This document shows positions 1 to 8,205 of a DNA stretch of 46,146 bases, in pieces. Position numbers and translations under genes: made by a program. The notes under the pieces were generated by a model that saw nothing but the letters and a program-made list of their open reading frames with translations, did no database searches and was not told the DNA's origin. The stretch's first letter is position 1. Each line of letters begins with the position of its first letter. Source of the stretch: Hoeflea sp. BAL378 (lineage in GTDB: Bacteria > Pseudomonadota > Alphaproteobacteria > Rhizobiales > Rhizobiaceae); the NCBI RefSeq assembly GCF_000759435.1, contig NZ_JRJG01000043.1:1-46146 (forward strand), written 5' to 3'.

Positions 1-134
1 AGCAGGGTGGCGAGCCGGTGGCCGAACAGGGCCCCGCCGGTCAGCTCGTCGGCGGGCAGCGAGGCGATCACGCCCTCGCGCACAAGGATGAAGCCCGCCC
101 GCGCGAGGCGCAGATAAGTGCCGAGACTTGCCAT
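1..134 (-). CDS. ubiB: UbiB-family ubiquinone biosynthesis kinase-like protein (5' part only)
   Basis: Only the first 44 or so residues are present; the gene runs off the left edge. The reverse strand reads ATG at 134-132 followed by MASLGTYLRLARAGFILVRE, which resembles the N-terminus of alphaproteobacterial UbiB (ABC1/ADCK family). These are membrane-associated ATPases needed for coenzyme Q synthesis. The start lies 5 nt after the ubiE stop, so the two genes are probably co-transcribed and translationally coupled, as in the ubiE-ubiB pairs of many proteobacteria. The call depends on the short N-terminus plus context; the kinase-like motifs lie outside the window. Confidence 0.75.
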   Translation of the reverse strand, partial: MASLGTYLRLARAGFILVREGVIASLPADELTGGALFGHRLATL

Positions 135-139
135 GCCGC

Positions 140-916
140 TCAGATCTTCCAGGCCGAATGCAGCGCCGCGATGCCGCCGGTGTAATTGGTGTAGATGACG
201 CGGGCGAAGCCGGCGCGCTCGATCATCGCGGCGAAATCGCGCTGGCGCGGGAACTTGCGGATCGATTCGACCAGATACTGGTAGGGCTCGGCCTCGCCGG
301 CGATGGCCTTGCCCATGCGCGGGATGCCGTTGAACGACCAGGCGTCGTAGATACGGTCGAGGATCGGCATCTCGACCTCGGAGAATTCCAGGCAGAGAAA
401 GCGTCCGCCGCGCCTGAGCACGCGGTAGGCCTCCCTCAATGCCTTGTCGATGTCGGGCACGTTGCGGATGCCGAAGGCGATGGTGTAGGCGTCGAAGCTG
501 TTGTCCTCGAACGGCAGCTCCTCGGCATTGGCCTCGACGAAGTCGAGGTTGTCGCTGTAGCCCTTCTTGGCCGCGCGCTCGGCGCCGACGCCGAGCATCG
601 AACCGTTGATGTCGAGCACGGTGCCGGTGGCCTGGCGATCGGAGGCGGCGACGATGCGGAAGGCGATGTCGCCGGTGCCGCCGGCCACGTCGAGGAAGCG
701 GAACCCGGCGCGCCGCGGCGGATTGAGGCTTGCCACCATGGCGTCCTTCCAGATCCGGTGCATGCCCGCCGACATCACGTCGTTCATGATGTCGTAGCGC
801 TTGGCGACCTTGTGGAAGACGTCGTTGACCAGGACCTGTTTCTCGCCATCGGCCACGGTGCGGAAGCCGTAGCTGGTCTGCATTCCGCCCTCGGTGGATA
901 CGCGCTGTTGTGACAT
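140..916 (-). CDS. ubiE: Ubiquinone/menaquinone biosynthesis C-methyltransferase UbiE
   Basis: UbiE is a SAM-dependent C-methyltransferase that methylates the benzoquinol ring in coenzyme Q synthesis. The 258-residue product has the UbiE N-terminal signature ([20 protein letters not shown]), the SAM-binding glycine-rich loop [14 protein letters not shown] near residue 70, and the conserved segment [17 protein letters not shown] chose ATG at 916 (MSQQRVS) over the in-frame ATG 15 nt upstream, because AGGA lies at a good distance before 916 and because rhizobial UbiE proteins usually begin this way. ubiB follows 5 nt downstream. mutM is divergent, leaving about 220 bp for promoters on both strands. 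Confidence 0.95.
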   Translation of the reverse strand: MSQQRVSTEGGMQTSYGFRTVADGEKQVLVNDVFHKVAKRYDIMNDVMSAGMHRIWKDAMVASLNPPRRAGFRFLDVAGGTGDIAFRIVAASDRQATGTVLDINGSMLGVGAERAAKKGYSDNLDFVEANAEELPFEDNSFDAYTIAFGIRNVPDIDKALREAYRVLRRGGRFLCLEFSEVEMPILDRIYDAWSFNGIPRMGKAIAGEAEPYQYLVESIRKFPRQRDFAAMIERAGFARVIYTNYTGGIAALHSAWKI

Positions 917-1136
917 CTTGTTTTCCTGCATTTCGTCCAGACGATTTCAAGCCATTCCCGGATCCCGGCCCGGAATTCCGGCATCTTCGGTCGCGACCAT
1001 AGCGGATCGGGTCCCGGCGCGCTATCTAGGCAAAACCGAGCAGCCTGCGGCATAGCGCATCGCCTTATAGGCCAGGCTTGAAGAGATTGCCACCGGCGCC
1101 GATTGCAGCGCGCCAGACACCGCCAGGAGGCCGCGC

Positions 1137-2033
1137 GTGCCCGAATTGCCCGAAGTCGAAACCGTCCGCCGCGGCCTGGAGCCGGTGATGCAGGGCGCGC
1201 GCTTCCTCAGCGTCGAGCAGCGCCGCGGCGACCTGCGCTTCGCCTTTCCGGAAGGCTTCGCCGGCCGGCTCGAAGGCCGGCAGGTGGTCTCGCTCGGTCG
1301 GCGGGCCAAATACCTGCTGGGCGACCTCGACGACGGCATGGTGCTGGTCTGCCATCTCGGCATGTCGGGTTCGTTCCGGATCGAAGCGCAAGGGGAAGGC
1401 TCGCTCGTGCCCGGTATCTTCCACCTGGCCCGCTCCAAGGACGACCGGCACGACCATGTGGTCTTCGCCATGGAGGGCCCGGCCGGCCGCGCCCGGGTGA
1501 TCTACAACGACCCGCGGCGCTTCGGCTACATGGACCTGGTCGCGCGGGCGGCGCTTGACGAGCATCCCTGGTTCCGGGGCCTGGGCGTGGAGCCGACCGG
1601 CAACAGCCTGGATGCGAGCGAACTCGCGCGCCGGTTCGCGGGCAAGACCGCGCCGCTCAAGGCGGCGCTGCTCGACCAGCGCAACATCGCCGGGCTAGGC
1701 AACATCTATGTCTGCGAGGCGATGTGGCGGGCGCGGCTGTCTCCGCTCAAGCCGGCGGGACGGCTGGTGACACCGACCGGGAGGCCGAAGGCGCCGCTGG
1801 CGGAGCTCACCGCGGCGATCAGCGCGGTGATCGACGAGGCGATCGCGGCGGGCGGCTCGTCGCTCAGGGACCACATCCGCACGGACGGCACGCTCGGTTA
1901 TTTCCAGCACGGTTTTTCGGTCTATGACCGCGAGGGAAAGGCTTGCCCCCGGCCGGGCTGTGGCGATACGGTCCGCCGCATCGTGCAGGGCGGGCGCTCG
2001 ACCTTTTATTGCCCAAGCTGCCAGAAGAACTGA
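1137..2033 (+). CDS. mutM: Formamidopyrimidine-DNA glycosylase (Fpg/MutM)
   Basis: MutM is a bifunctional base-excision glycosylase and AP lyase that removes 8-oxoguanine and ring-opened purines. The 298-residue product begins [15 protein letters not shown]; Pro2 (the Schiff-base nucleophile) and Glu3 are present, and the conserved catalytic Lys lies near residue 58 (RRAKYLL). The C-terminus carries the four-Cys zinc finger CPRPGC...FYCPSC with the conserved Arg (QGGRSTF) between the pairs. The start is GTG at 1137, preceded by AGGAGG with a 6-nt spacer. The gene is divergent from ubiE. Nothing is missing compared with the family. Confidence 0.97.
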   Translation: MPELPEVETVRRGLEPVMQGARFLSVEQRRGDLRFAFPEGFAGRLEGRQVVSLGRRAKYLLGDLDDGMVLVCHLGMSGSFRIEAQGEGSLVPGIFHLARSKDDRHDHVVFAMEGPAGRARVIYNDPRRFGYMDLVARAALDEHPWFRGLGVEPTGNSLDASELARRFAGKTAPLKAALLDQRNIAGLGNIYVCEAMWRARLSPLKPAGRLVTPTGRPKAPLAELTAAISAVIDEAIAAGGSSLRDHIRTDGTLGYFQHGFSVYDREGKACPRPGCGDTVRRIVQGGRSTFYCPSCQKN

Positions 2034-2096
2034 TCCGGTCCTGGAACCCATTCGCCCTGGATGAGTTCCCCCAGGCCCCCAACGAGGAGAGAGGCG

Positions 2097-2870
2097 ATGG
2101 CGCTCAAGACGCTGAAGACGGAGACACACGGCCGGGTGGCCATCATCACGCTCAACCGGCCCGATGCGCTCAATGCGCTCAATTCCGCGCTGCTGGCCGA
2201 GTTGCGCAAGACGCTCGCCGGATACGACGCGGACGACAAGATCGGCGCGATCGTGCTGACCGGATCGGAAAAGGCCTTCGCCGCCGGCGCCGACATCAAG
2301 GAAATGCAGAACAAGGACTATGTCGGCGCCTATCTCGAGGATTTCTTCGAGGGCTGGAGCGCGGTGGCGGGGACGCGCAAGCCGGTGATCGCCGCGGTGG
2401 CGGGCTATGCGCTGGGCGGCGGCTGCGAGCTCGCCATGATGTGCGACTTCATCATCGCCGCCGACACGGCCAAGTTCGGCCAGCCGGAGATCACGCTCGG
2501 CGTCATTCCCGGCATGGGCGGCACGCAGCGGCTGACGCGCGCGATCGGCAAGGCCAAGGCCATGGACCTGTGCCTGACCGGAAGGATGATGGATGCCGAA
2601 GAGGCTGAGCGCTCCGGGCTGGTGGCCCGCGTGGTGCCGGCCGGCGAACTGCTGGCGACAGCCACCAAGGTGGCCGAGAAGATCGCCGGCTTCTCGCTGC
2701 CGGCGACGATGATGGCCAAGGAATCGGTCAACCGCGCCGACGAGATGACGCTCAACGAAGGCCTGCGCTTCGAACGGCGGCTGTTCCACTCGCTGTTTGC
2801 GACGGAAGACCAGAAGGAAGGCATGGGCGCCTTCGTCGAGAAGCGCAAGGCGCAGTTCAAGCATCGCTGA
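2097..2870 (+). CDS. Enoyl-CoA hydratase (crotonase family)
   Basis: The 257-residue crotonase-fold protein probably hydrates trans-2-enoyl-CoA in fatty-acid beta-oxidation. The oxyanion-hole segments (AGADIKEM and [11 protein letters not shown]) are visible, and both classical catalytic glutamates are present: Glu111 in GGGCELAM and Glu131 in FGQPEITLG. The start is ATG at 2097 (MALKTLKTE) with a purine-rich GAGGAGAGAGG upstream; an in-frame ATG at 2061 has no such site. The gene follows mutM by 63 nt on the same strand and precedes rpsT. Substrate chain length cannot be read from sequence; other crotonases such as methylglutaconyl-CoA hydratase are possible but the paired glutamates favour a true hydratase. 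Confidence 0.9.
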   Translation: MALKTLKTETHGRVAIITLNRPDALNALNSALLAELRKTLAGYDADDKIGAIVLTGSEKAFAAGADIKEMQNKDYVGAYLEDFFEGWSAVAGTRKPVIAAVAGYALGGGCELAMMCDFIIAADTAKFGQPEITLGVIPGMGGTQRLTRAIGKAKAMDLCLTGRMMDAEEAERSGLVARVVPAGELLATATKVAEKIAGFSLPATMMAKESVNRADEMTLNEGLRFERRLFHSLFATEDQKEGMGAFVEKRKAQFKHR

Positions 2871-2911
2871 GGAAATGCGCCTGCGGGCCGGCGCCAAAGC
2901 GGATTTTCGCG

Positions 2912-2940
2912 TTGACGCACGCCGCGATACCCGGTATAGG
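2912..2940 (+). promoter_or_regulatory. Sigma-70-type promoter of rpsT
   Basis: A -35 hexamer TTGACG (2912-2917) and a -10 hexamer TATAGG (2935-2940) are separated by exactly 17 bp. Transcription would start near 2947, giving rpsT a leader of about 118 nt. The match to housekeeping sigma consensus is direct; activity is inferred. Confidence 0.6.
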
Positions 2941-3064
2941 CCCGCCATCGAATGGCAGCTTCCGGGCTCGCCATGGTTTTCTCGCATTCCGGCTGTCGAA
3001 GCGACGACCCTCGCAAGAGGCGCTTTCCGGTCGGAACAGAGCATGTGACACTTGAGAGGCATTC

Positions 3065-3331
3065 ATGGCCAATACAACTTCGGCGAAAAAAGCGACCCGC
3101 AAGATTGCTCGCCGCACTGACGTCAACAAGGCACGCCGGTCGCGCGTGCGCAGCTTCCTCCGCCTGGTCGAGGAAGCCATCAGCTCCGGCGACCAGACCG
3201 CCGCAGCCGCCGCATTGAGGGCCGCGCAGCCCGAACTGATGCGCGCCGCCTCCAAGGGCGTGGTTCACGCCAACACGGCGTCGCGGAAGATTTCCCGGCT
3301 ATCAAATCGGGTCAAGGCGCTGAACGCCTGA
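3065..3331 (+). CDS. rpsT: 30S ribosomal protein S20
   Basis: S20 is a small, basic primary-binding protein of the 30S subunit that contacts 16S rRNA. The 88-residue product has the expected Lys/Arg/Ala-rich composition, the [12 protein letters not shown]-terminus and the helical ending [19 protein letters not shown]. The length is typical. A GAGAGG ribosome-binding site lies about 5 nt before ATG 3065. The gene has its own promoter candidate (2912-2940) and a strong intrinsic terminator (3361-3384), so it is probably a single-gene unit. rpsT next to dnaA is common in Rhizobiales. Confidence 0.98.
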   Translation: MANTTSAKKATRKIARRTDVNKARRSRVRSFLRLVEEAISSGDQTAAAAALRAAQPELMRAASKGVVHANTASRKISRLSNRVKALNA

Positions 3332-3360
3332 GCACCCGAAAATATCGTTTGACGGCTAAG

Positions 3361-3384
3361 GGCCCGGCTTGACCGGGCCTTTTT
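3361..3384 (+). terminator. Intrinsic terminator after rpsT
   Basis: A perfect 7-bp stem (GGCCCGG/CCGGGCC) with a 5-nt loop is followed directly by five T residues, 29 bp after the rpsT stop. It should insulate dnaA from rpsT transcription. Confidence 0.9.
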
Positions 3385-4204
3385 CGTTGTGTGCCAATAG
3401 CTTGCGCCGAACCGATTGAAAGCCGGCAACCGAATTGTCACGGTTCCGTCACGTTCGCACAGAAAATCCAATAATTTCAATTATTTGCCGGAGGTCCGCG
3501 ATTCCGCGCCACGCAGAGCGACGCGGATTCCCGGGCAGGCTGTCAAGGCCCGAAATATAATATCCAAGCCTTCCTCAAGCCTTAAAAAAACGTAAAGCCG
3601 CGAAAAGGTAATGAATCCAATTGCCTGTTTCCGCGCCACCCCGACGGGCTTTTTCAACCATTGAGAGTCAAGCCCTCAAACGTTACTTTTTCGTAAATAA
3701 GCTGCTTGATCTGACCCTCCCATCCTGCCTAAATAACCCTCGACAAGGGGCACGGAGCCGGACGGTTCCAGGGACACCTTCTGCTGATTTTGGCGGCAGT
3801 TTCCCATCCGCAACTTGGTGCGTGACGCTTCTGTCAGGCAAACTCTGAAATAAACCTTCGGTTGCAAGGGCGCTTTGCGCCCTGCGGTGGGGCTTTGACC
3901 GTCTGAACTGATGTTCCGGCGGAACGGTGAAGATGTGTTCCAAGGGCGATACGAGGTCGCCGGCGGAACCGGGCGAAAGGAACGAGAGGCGGCGGGGACG
4001 ACCGCGACGAAGAATACGGCATGCGGAACATTCCGCATCACGGGGCGGCCATCATGACGATGGCCTGAATGCGGCCAAAAGGGATGACCAGCGGCGATGC
4101 AAACAATAATGACAACAGCGCGTAAAGCGGCAGAATGGGGCGTGCAGGGCGCCGCCCGACCGCTCAGCGGCGATGCTTGCCCGCCGGCGGACAAAGGGGC
4201 GGAC
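3385..4204 (+). promoter_or_regulatory. Long non-coding dnaA upstream region with clustered palindromes
   Basis: About 820 bp without a credible gene. The first half (about 3440-3740) is A+T-richer than its surroundings and contains four GANTC sites (3500, 3526, 3613, 3665). The second half contains perfect inverted repeats: 3867-3883 (7-bp arms), 3913-3925 (5-bp arms), 4021-4038 (8-bp arms) and 4047-4065 (7-bp arms). An AT-rich inverted repeat lies at 3470-3485. No DnaA box matching TTATCCACA was seen on either strand, so I do not call it an origin. It is most simply the promoter and leader of dnaA. Confidence 0.6.
3706..3735 (+). promoter_or_regulatory. Candidate dnaA promoter
   Basis: TTGATC (3706-3711) and TAAATA (3730-3735) are separated by 18 bp within the AT-richer part of the dnaA upstream region. 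If used, the dnaA leader would be about 460 nt and would contain all four downstream palindromes. The match is imperfect, and TTGAGA...TACTTT (from 3661) is an alternative. Confidence 0.3.
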
Positions 4205-5656
4205 ATGAACAAGAACAATCTGATCTTCGATCGGGTGACGGCGCGGCTGAAGGCGCAGGTCGGACCGGAGGTCTTCACGAGCTGGTTCGGGCGGCTCAAA
4301 CTGCAATCGGCGTCAAAGAGCGTGGTGCGCCTGTCGGTGCCGACCGCCTTCCTCAAATCCTGGATCAACAACAAATATCTCGAGCAGATCAGCGCGCTGT
4401 TCCGCGAGGAGGATCCGGATATCCTCAAGGTCGAGATCGTGGTGCGGTCGGCGACGCGGGCCGGCAATTCCGGCGAGGCGGCGGCGGAACCCTCGGGCCC
4501 GGCCATCGTCAGCCAGGCTCCGGTCCCGGCGCGCAAGGAGCAGCAGCTTTCGGTCAAAGGCGTGGGCGCGCATGTCTCGGCCTTCACCAAGGGCCACCAG
4601 GCCGCCAATGCGGTGATCGGCTCGCCGCTCGATCCGCGCTACACGTTCGAGAGCTATGTCGAGGGCTCGTCCAACCGGGTGGCGCTGGCCGCGGCCAAGA
4701 CCATCGCCGAGGCAGGAACCGGATCGGTCCGCTTCAATCCGCTGTTCATCCATTCCAATGTCGGACTGGGCAAGCCCCACCTGCTGCAGGCGATCGCCGC
4801 GGCGGCGAGCCGGCACGCGCGCAACCCGCGCGTGGTCTATCTGACGGCGGAATATTTCATGTGGCGCTTCGCCACCGCGATCCGCGACAACGACGCGCTG
4901 TCGTTCAAGGAATCGCTGCGCAACATCGACCTTCTGGTGATCGATGACATGCAGTTCCTGCAGGGCAAGTCGATCCAGCACGAATTCTGCCATCTGCTCA
5001 ACATGCTGCTCGACTCGGCCCGCCAGGTGGTTGTCGCCGCCGACCGCGCGCCGTGGGAGCTGGAATCGCTCGATCCGCGGGTGCGCTCGCGGCTGCAGGG
5101 CGGCGTCGCCATCGAGATCGAGGCGCCCGACTACGAGATGCGGCTGGAGATGCTCAGGCAGCGGCTGGCAGTCGCCCAGATCGAGGACGGCTCGCTCGAC
5201 ATCGGCGAGGACATCCTTGCCCATGTGGCGCAGAACATCACCGCCAGCGGGCGCGAGCTCGAAGGCGCCTTCAACCAGCTCCTGTTCCGGCGCAGCTTCG
5301 AGCCCAACCTGACGCTCGAGCGGGTGGACCAGTTGCTGGGCCACCTCGTCAATGCGGGGGAGCCCAAAAGGGTGCGCATCGAGGACATCCAGCGGGTCGT
5401 CTCGCGGCACTACAATGTCTCGCGGCAGGAACTGGTGTCGGACCGGCGCACCCGCGTCATCGTCAAGCCCAGGCAGATCGCCATGTACCTGGCCAAGACC
5501 ATGACGCCGCGCTCGTTCCCGGAAATCGGCCGCCGCTTCGGCGGGCGCGACCACACCACAGTGCTGCATGCGGTGCGCAAGATCGAGGGTCTGATCGGTT
5601 CGGACACCAAACTCGGCCACGAGATCGAATTGCTCAAGCGGCTGATCATCGAGTAG
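4205..5656 (+). CDS. dnaA: Chromosomal replication initiator protein DnaA
   Basis: DnaA is the AAA+ initiator that melts the chromosomal origin and loads the helicase. The 483-residue product shows domain I (residues 1-85), a short linker, AAA+ domain III with Walker [10 protein letters not shown] and the arginine-finger region [10 protein letters not shown], a sensor II segment ([12 protein letters not shown]), and domain IV with the DnaA signature [12 protein letters not shown] chose ATG 4205 ([18 protein letters not shown]) because it matches alphaproteobacterial N-termini; an in-frame ATG at 4097 would add 36 atypical residues. One oddity is clear: the Walker A motif reads GLGKPHLL, with Pro191 in place of the near-universal Thr after Lys190. 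This is either a real substitution or a base error (ACC to CCC at 4775). Confidence 0.96.
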   Translation: MNKNNLIFDRVTARLKAQVGPEVFTSWFGRLKLQSASKSVVRLSVPTAFLKSWINNKYLEQISALFREEDPDILKVEIVVRSATRAGNSGEAAAEPSGPAIVSQAPVPARKEQQLSVKGVGAHVSAFTKGHQAANAVIGSPLDPRYTFESYVEGSSNRVALAAAKTIAEAGTGSVRFNPLFIHSNVGLGKPHLLQAIAAAASRHARNPRVVYLTAEYFMWRFATAIRDNDALSFKESLRNIDLLVIDDMQFLQGKSIQHEFCHLLNMLLDSARQVVVAADRAPWELESLDPRVRSRLQGGVAIEIEAPDYEMRLEMLRQRLAVAQIEDGSLDIGEDILAHVAQNITASGRELEGAFNQLLFRRSFEPNLTLERVDQLLGHLVNAGEPKRVRIEDIQRVVSRHYNVSRQELVSDRRTRVIVKPRQIAMYLAKTMTPRSFPEIGRRFGGRDHTTVLHAVRKIEGLIGSDTKLGHEIELLKRLIIE

Positions 5657-5693
5657 CGGCCCGTCTGCTGCCGATTATCCCCAGAATCCCGGT

Positions 5694-5721
5694 CCGGCCC
5701 GAAAGGTCCGGGCCGGTTTTT
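5694..5721 (+). terminator. Intrinsic terminator after dnaA
   Basis: An 8-bp perfect GC stem (CCGGCCCG/CGGGCCGG) with a 7-nt loop is followed by five T residues, 38 bp after the dnaA stop. It implies that dnaN has at least one promoter of its own. Confidence 0.88.
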
Positions 5722-5736
5722 GTTGCATATCAGGGG

Positions 5737-5742
5737 TATAAT
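5737..5742 (+). promoter_or_regulatory. Candidate -10 element of a dnaN promoter
   Basis: A perfect TATAAT hexamer lies just after the dnaA terminator and 131 bp before the dnaN ATG. No good -35 hexamer is visible; the upstream bases are the terminator T-tract. The perfect -10 and its position between terminator and dnaN support the call. Confidence 0.4.
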
Positions 5743-5756
5743 CTGCCATTTTGCAC

Positions 5757-5796
5757 GCCCGGGCGCGGCGCACCTGCGCCGCATCCTGGCCCGGGC
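5757..5796 (+). other. Structured dnaN leader (nested stem)
   Basis: An outer perfect 7-bp pair GCCCGGG (5757-5763) with CCCGGGC (5790-5796) encloses a perfect 8-bp pair GCGGCGCA (5765-5772) with TGCGCCGC (5775-5782). Transcripts from the 5737 element would carry this fold in the dnaN 5' leader. A regulatory role is not shown. Confidence 0.45.
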
Positions 5797-5873
5797 AGGG
5801 CAAAAGCCTGACAAACAGAATTTGAAAGGCCCTCGCGCGCCCGCGCGGGCCCCAGCCAAGCGGTAGCCAGATC

Positions 5874-6992
5874 ATGCGTGTCACCCTCGAGCGTTCCAAT
5901 CTCCTCAAGTCGCTGAACCATGTGCACCGCGTGGTCGAGCGCCGCAACACGATCCCGATCCTGTCGAATGTGCTGCTCAAGGCCGAAGGCGCGACGCTCG
6001 ACATGAAGGCGACCGACCTCGATCTCGAGATCACAGAGGCCACACCGGCGATGGTCGAGCAGGCGGGCGCCACCACGGTGCCGGCGCATCTGCTCTACGA
6101 CATCGTCCGCAAGCTCTCCGACGGCTCGGAAGTGCTGCTGTCGACCAATCCCGACGGCGGATCGATGACGGTCGCCTCCGGCCGGTCGAAGTTCTCGCTG
6201 CAGTGCCTGCCGGAATCGGACTTTCCGGACCTGACCGCCGGCGCCTTCACCCACACCTTCCGCCTGCCCTCGACCCAGCTCAAGATGCTGATCGACCGGA
6301 CCCAGTTCGCCATCTCCACCGAGGAGACGCGCTACTACCTCAACGGCATCTTCATGCATTCGATCGAAAGCGAAGGCGCGCTCAAGCTGCGCGCGGTGGC
6401 CACCGACGGCCACCGCCTGGCCCGCGCCGACGTCAACGCCCCGGCCGGCTCCGAGGGCATGCCGGGCATCATCATTCCGCGCAAGACCGTGGGCGAGCTG
6501 CAGAAGCTGGTCGACAATCCGGACATCGTCGTCACCGTGGAAGTGTCGGACGCCAAGATCCGCTTCACCATCGGCTCGGTGGTGCTGACCTCGAAGCTGA
6601 TCGACGGCACCTTCCCCGATTACCAGCGGGTGATCCCGACCGGCAACGACAAGGAACTCACCGTCGACTGCCAGACCTTCGCGCAGGCCGTGGACCGGGT
6701 GTCGACGATCTCGTCGGAGCGCGGCCGGGCGGTCAAGCTCGCCATCGCCGACGGGCAGCTCACGCTCACCGTCAACAACCCCGATTCCGGCAGCGCCACG
6801 GAAGAACTGGCGGTCGGCTACGACCGCGATCCGCTGGAGATCGGCTTCAACGCCAAGTACCTGCTCGACATCACCAACCAGCTCTCGGGCACGGACGCGG
6901 TGTTCATGCTGGCCGATCCCGGCTCGCCGACGCTGGTGCGCGACACCGCCGGCGACGACGCGCTCTATGTGCTGATGCCGATGCGGGTGTAG
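5874..6992 (+). CDS. dnaN: DNA polymerase III beta sliding clamp
   Basis: DnaN forms the dimeric ring that tethers the replicative polymerase to DNA. The 372-residue length fits the three-domain clamp. Family segments are visible: MRVTLERSNLLKSLNHV at the N-terminus, RNTIPILSNVLL near residue 25, ATDGHRLA near 175, and the C-terminal ending YVLMPMRV that forms part of the client-binding pocket. It lies 217 bp after dnaA, with a terminator and a candidate promoter between them. recF follows after 61 bp in the same direction. Confidence 0.98.
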   Translation: MRVTLERSNLLKSLNHVHRVVERRNTIPILSNVLLKAEGATLDMKATDLDLEITEATPAMVEQAGATTVPAHLLYDIVRKLSDGSEVLLSTNPDGGSMTVASGRSKFSLQCLPESDFPDLTAGAFTHTFRLPSTQLKMLIDRTQFAISTEETRYYLNGIFMHSIESEGALKLRAVATDGHRLARADVNAPAGSEGMPGIIIPRKTVGELQKLVDNPDIVVTVEVSDAKIRFTIGSVVLTSKLIDGTFPDYQRVIPTGNDKELTVDCQTFAQAVDRVSTISSERGRAVKLAIADGQLTLTVNNPDSGSATEELAVGYDRDPLEIGFNAKYLLDITNQLSGTDAVFMLADPGSPTLVRDTAGDDALYVLMPMRV

Positions 6993-7053
6993 GGCTGATC
7001 TTCTCCTTCCCGCAAAGGACTGCCGGCCGCGGCGCGGCCGTGCGGAGACCTGC

Positions 7054-8205
7054 ATGGCCCCAAGGGTGCATATTCAACGACTGAAGCTTGCGGGCTTTCG
7101 CAACTATGCAAGCCTGTCGCTCGAACTCGACCAGCGCCACGTGGTGCTGGCGGGCGACAACGGCGCGGGCAAGACCAATCTGATGGAGGCCCTGTCGCTG
7201 CTCACGCCCGGCCGCGGCCTCAGGCGCGCCGCCTATGGCGACCTGATCAAGGCCGGCTCGGCGCCGGAGGCTGGCTTCAGCGTGTTTGCGAGCCTCGAGG
7301 GCATGGCCGGGCCGGTCGACATCGGCACCGGCGTCGACGGCGGCGAGGAGACGGGCGCGCGCCGGGTGCGGATCAACGGGGCGCCGGCGCGCTCGACCGA
7401 CGCGCTGCTCGAGCACCTCAGGCTGTTGTGGCTGACGCCGGCGATGGACGGGCTGTTCACCGGGCCCGCGGGCGACCGGCGGCGGTTTCTCGACCGGCTG
7501 GTGCTGTCGGTGGATCCGGCCCATGGCGGCCGGGCGCTCAATTACGAGCGCGCCATGCGCAGCCGCAACCGGCTGCTGTCGGAAGGCCGGGCGGATCCGG
7601 CCTGGCTCGACGGGCTGGAGGCGCAGATGGTCGAGCTCGGCGTGGCGATGGCGATGGCCCGCACCGAGGTGGTGAGCCTGCTGTCGGGGCTGATCGACGA
7701 CAGCCAGGCGCACAGCGTGTTTCCGGCCGCCACGGTGCGGCTGGAGGGATTCCTGGAAGATCCGGGCCTCACCTCGGCCGGCGACATGGAAACGGCCTTC
7801 GCCGCCGAGCTCAGGTCCGGCCGGGGGCGCGACGCGGCGGCCGGGCGGACGCTCACCGGACCGCACCGCTCGGACCTGATCGTGCATCACCGCGCCAAGG
7901 CGATGCCGGCGGCGCTGTCGTCGACCGGCGAGCAGAAGGCGCTTCTGATCGGCATCGTGCTCGGCCACGCGCAACTGGTGCGCGGCATGACCGGGCATGC
8001 GCCGATCCTGCTGCTCGACGAGATCGCCGCGCATCTTGACGAAGGCCGGCGGGGGGCGTTGTTTGACCTGATCGAGGCGCTCGACTGCCAGGCCTTCATG
8101 ACCGGCACGGACGCGCAGATGTTTTCAAGCCTGGGATCGCGCGGCCGCATACTGATGGTGGCGGATGGCCGGGTGAGCCCGCACCGGGAGACGGACCATG
8201 ACTGA
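7054..8205 (+). CDS. recF: DNA replication and repair protein RecF
   Basis: RecF is an SMC-like ATPase that helps load RecA at single-strand gaps and acts in replication restart. The 383-residue product has the N-terminal RLKLAGFRNY segment, Walker A GDNGAGKTN, an ABC-type signature around LSSTGEQKALLIGIVLGHA, and Walker B PILLLDEIAAHLDE. Its last 8 nt overlap the next gene, whose ATG is embedded in the recF end, suggesting translational coupling. dnaN-recF order is widespread in bacteria. Confidence 0.96.
   Translation: MAPRVHIQRLKLAGFRNYASLSLELDQRHVVLAGDNGAGKTNLMEALSLLTPGRGLRRAAYGDLIKAGSAPEAGFSVFASLEGMAGPVDIGTGVDGGEETGARRVRINGAPARSTDALLEHLRLLWLTPAMDGLFTGPAGDRRRFLDRLVLSVDPAHGGRALNYERAMRSRNRLLSEGRADPAWLDGLEAQMVELGVAMAMARTEVVSLLSGLIDDSQAHSVFPAATVRLEGFLEDPGLTSAGDMETAFAAELRSGRGRDAAAGRTLTGPHRSDLIVHHRAKAMPAALSSTGEQKALLIGIVLGHAQLVRGMTGHAPILLLDEIAAHLDEGRRGALFDLIEALDCQAFMTGTDAQMFSSLGSRGRILMVADGRVSPHRETDHD

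Noticed and set aside
3385-4204. Chromosomal origin of replication next to dnaA
   Set aside because: The region is long, partly AT-rich and palindromic, but I found no cluster of TTATCCACA-type boxes. In Rhizobiales the origin is usually elsewhere, for example near hemE.
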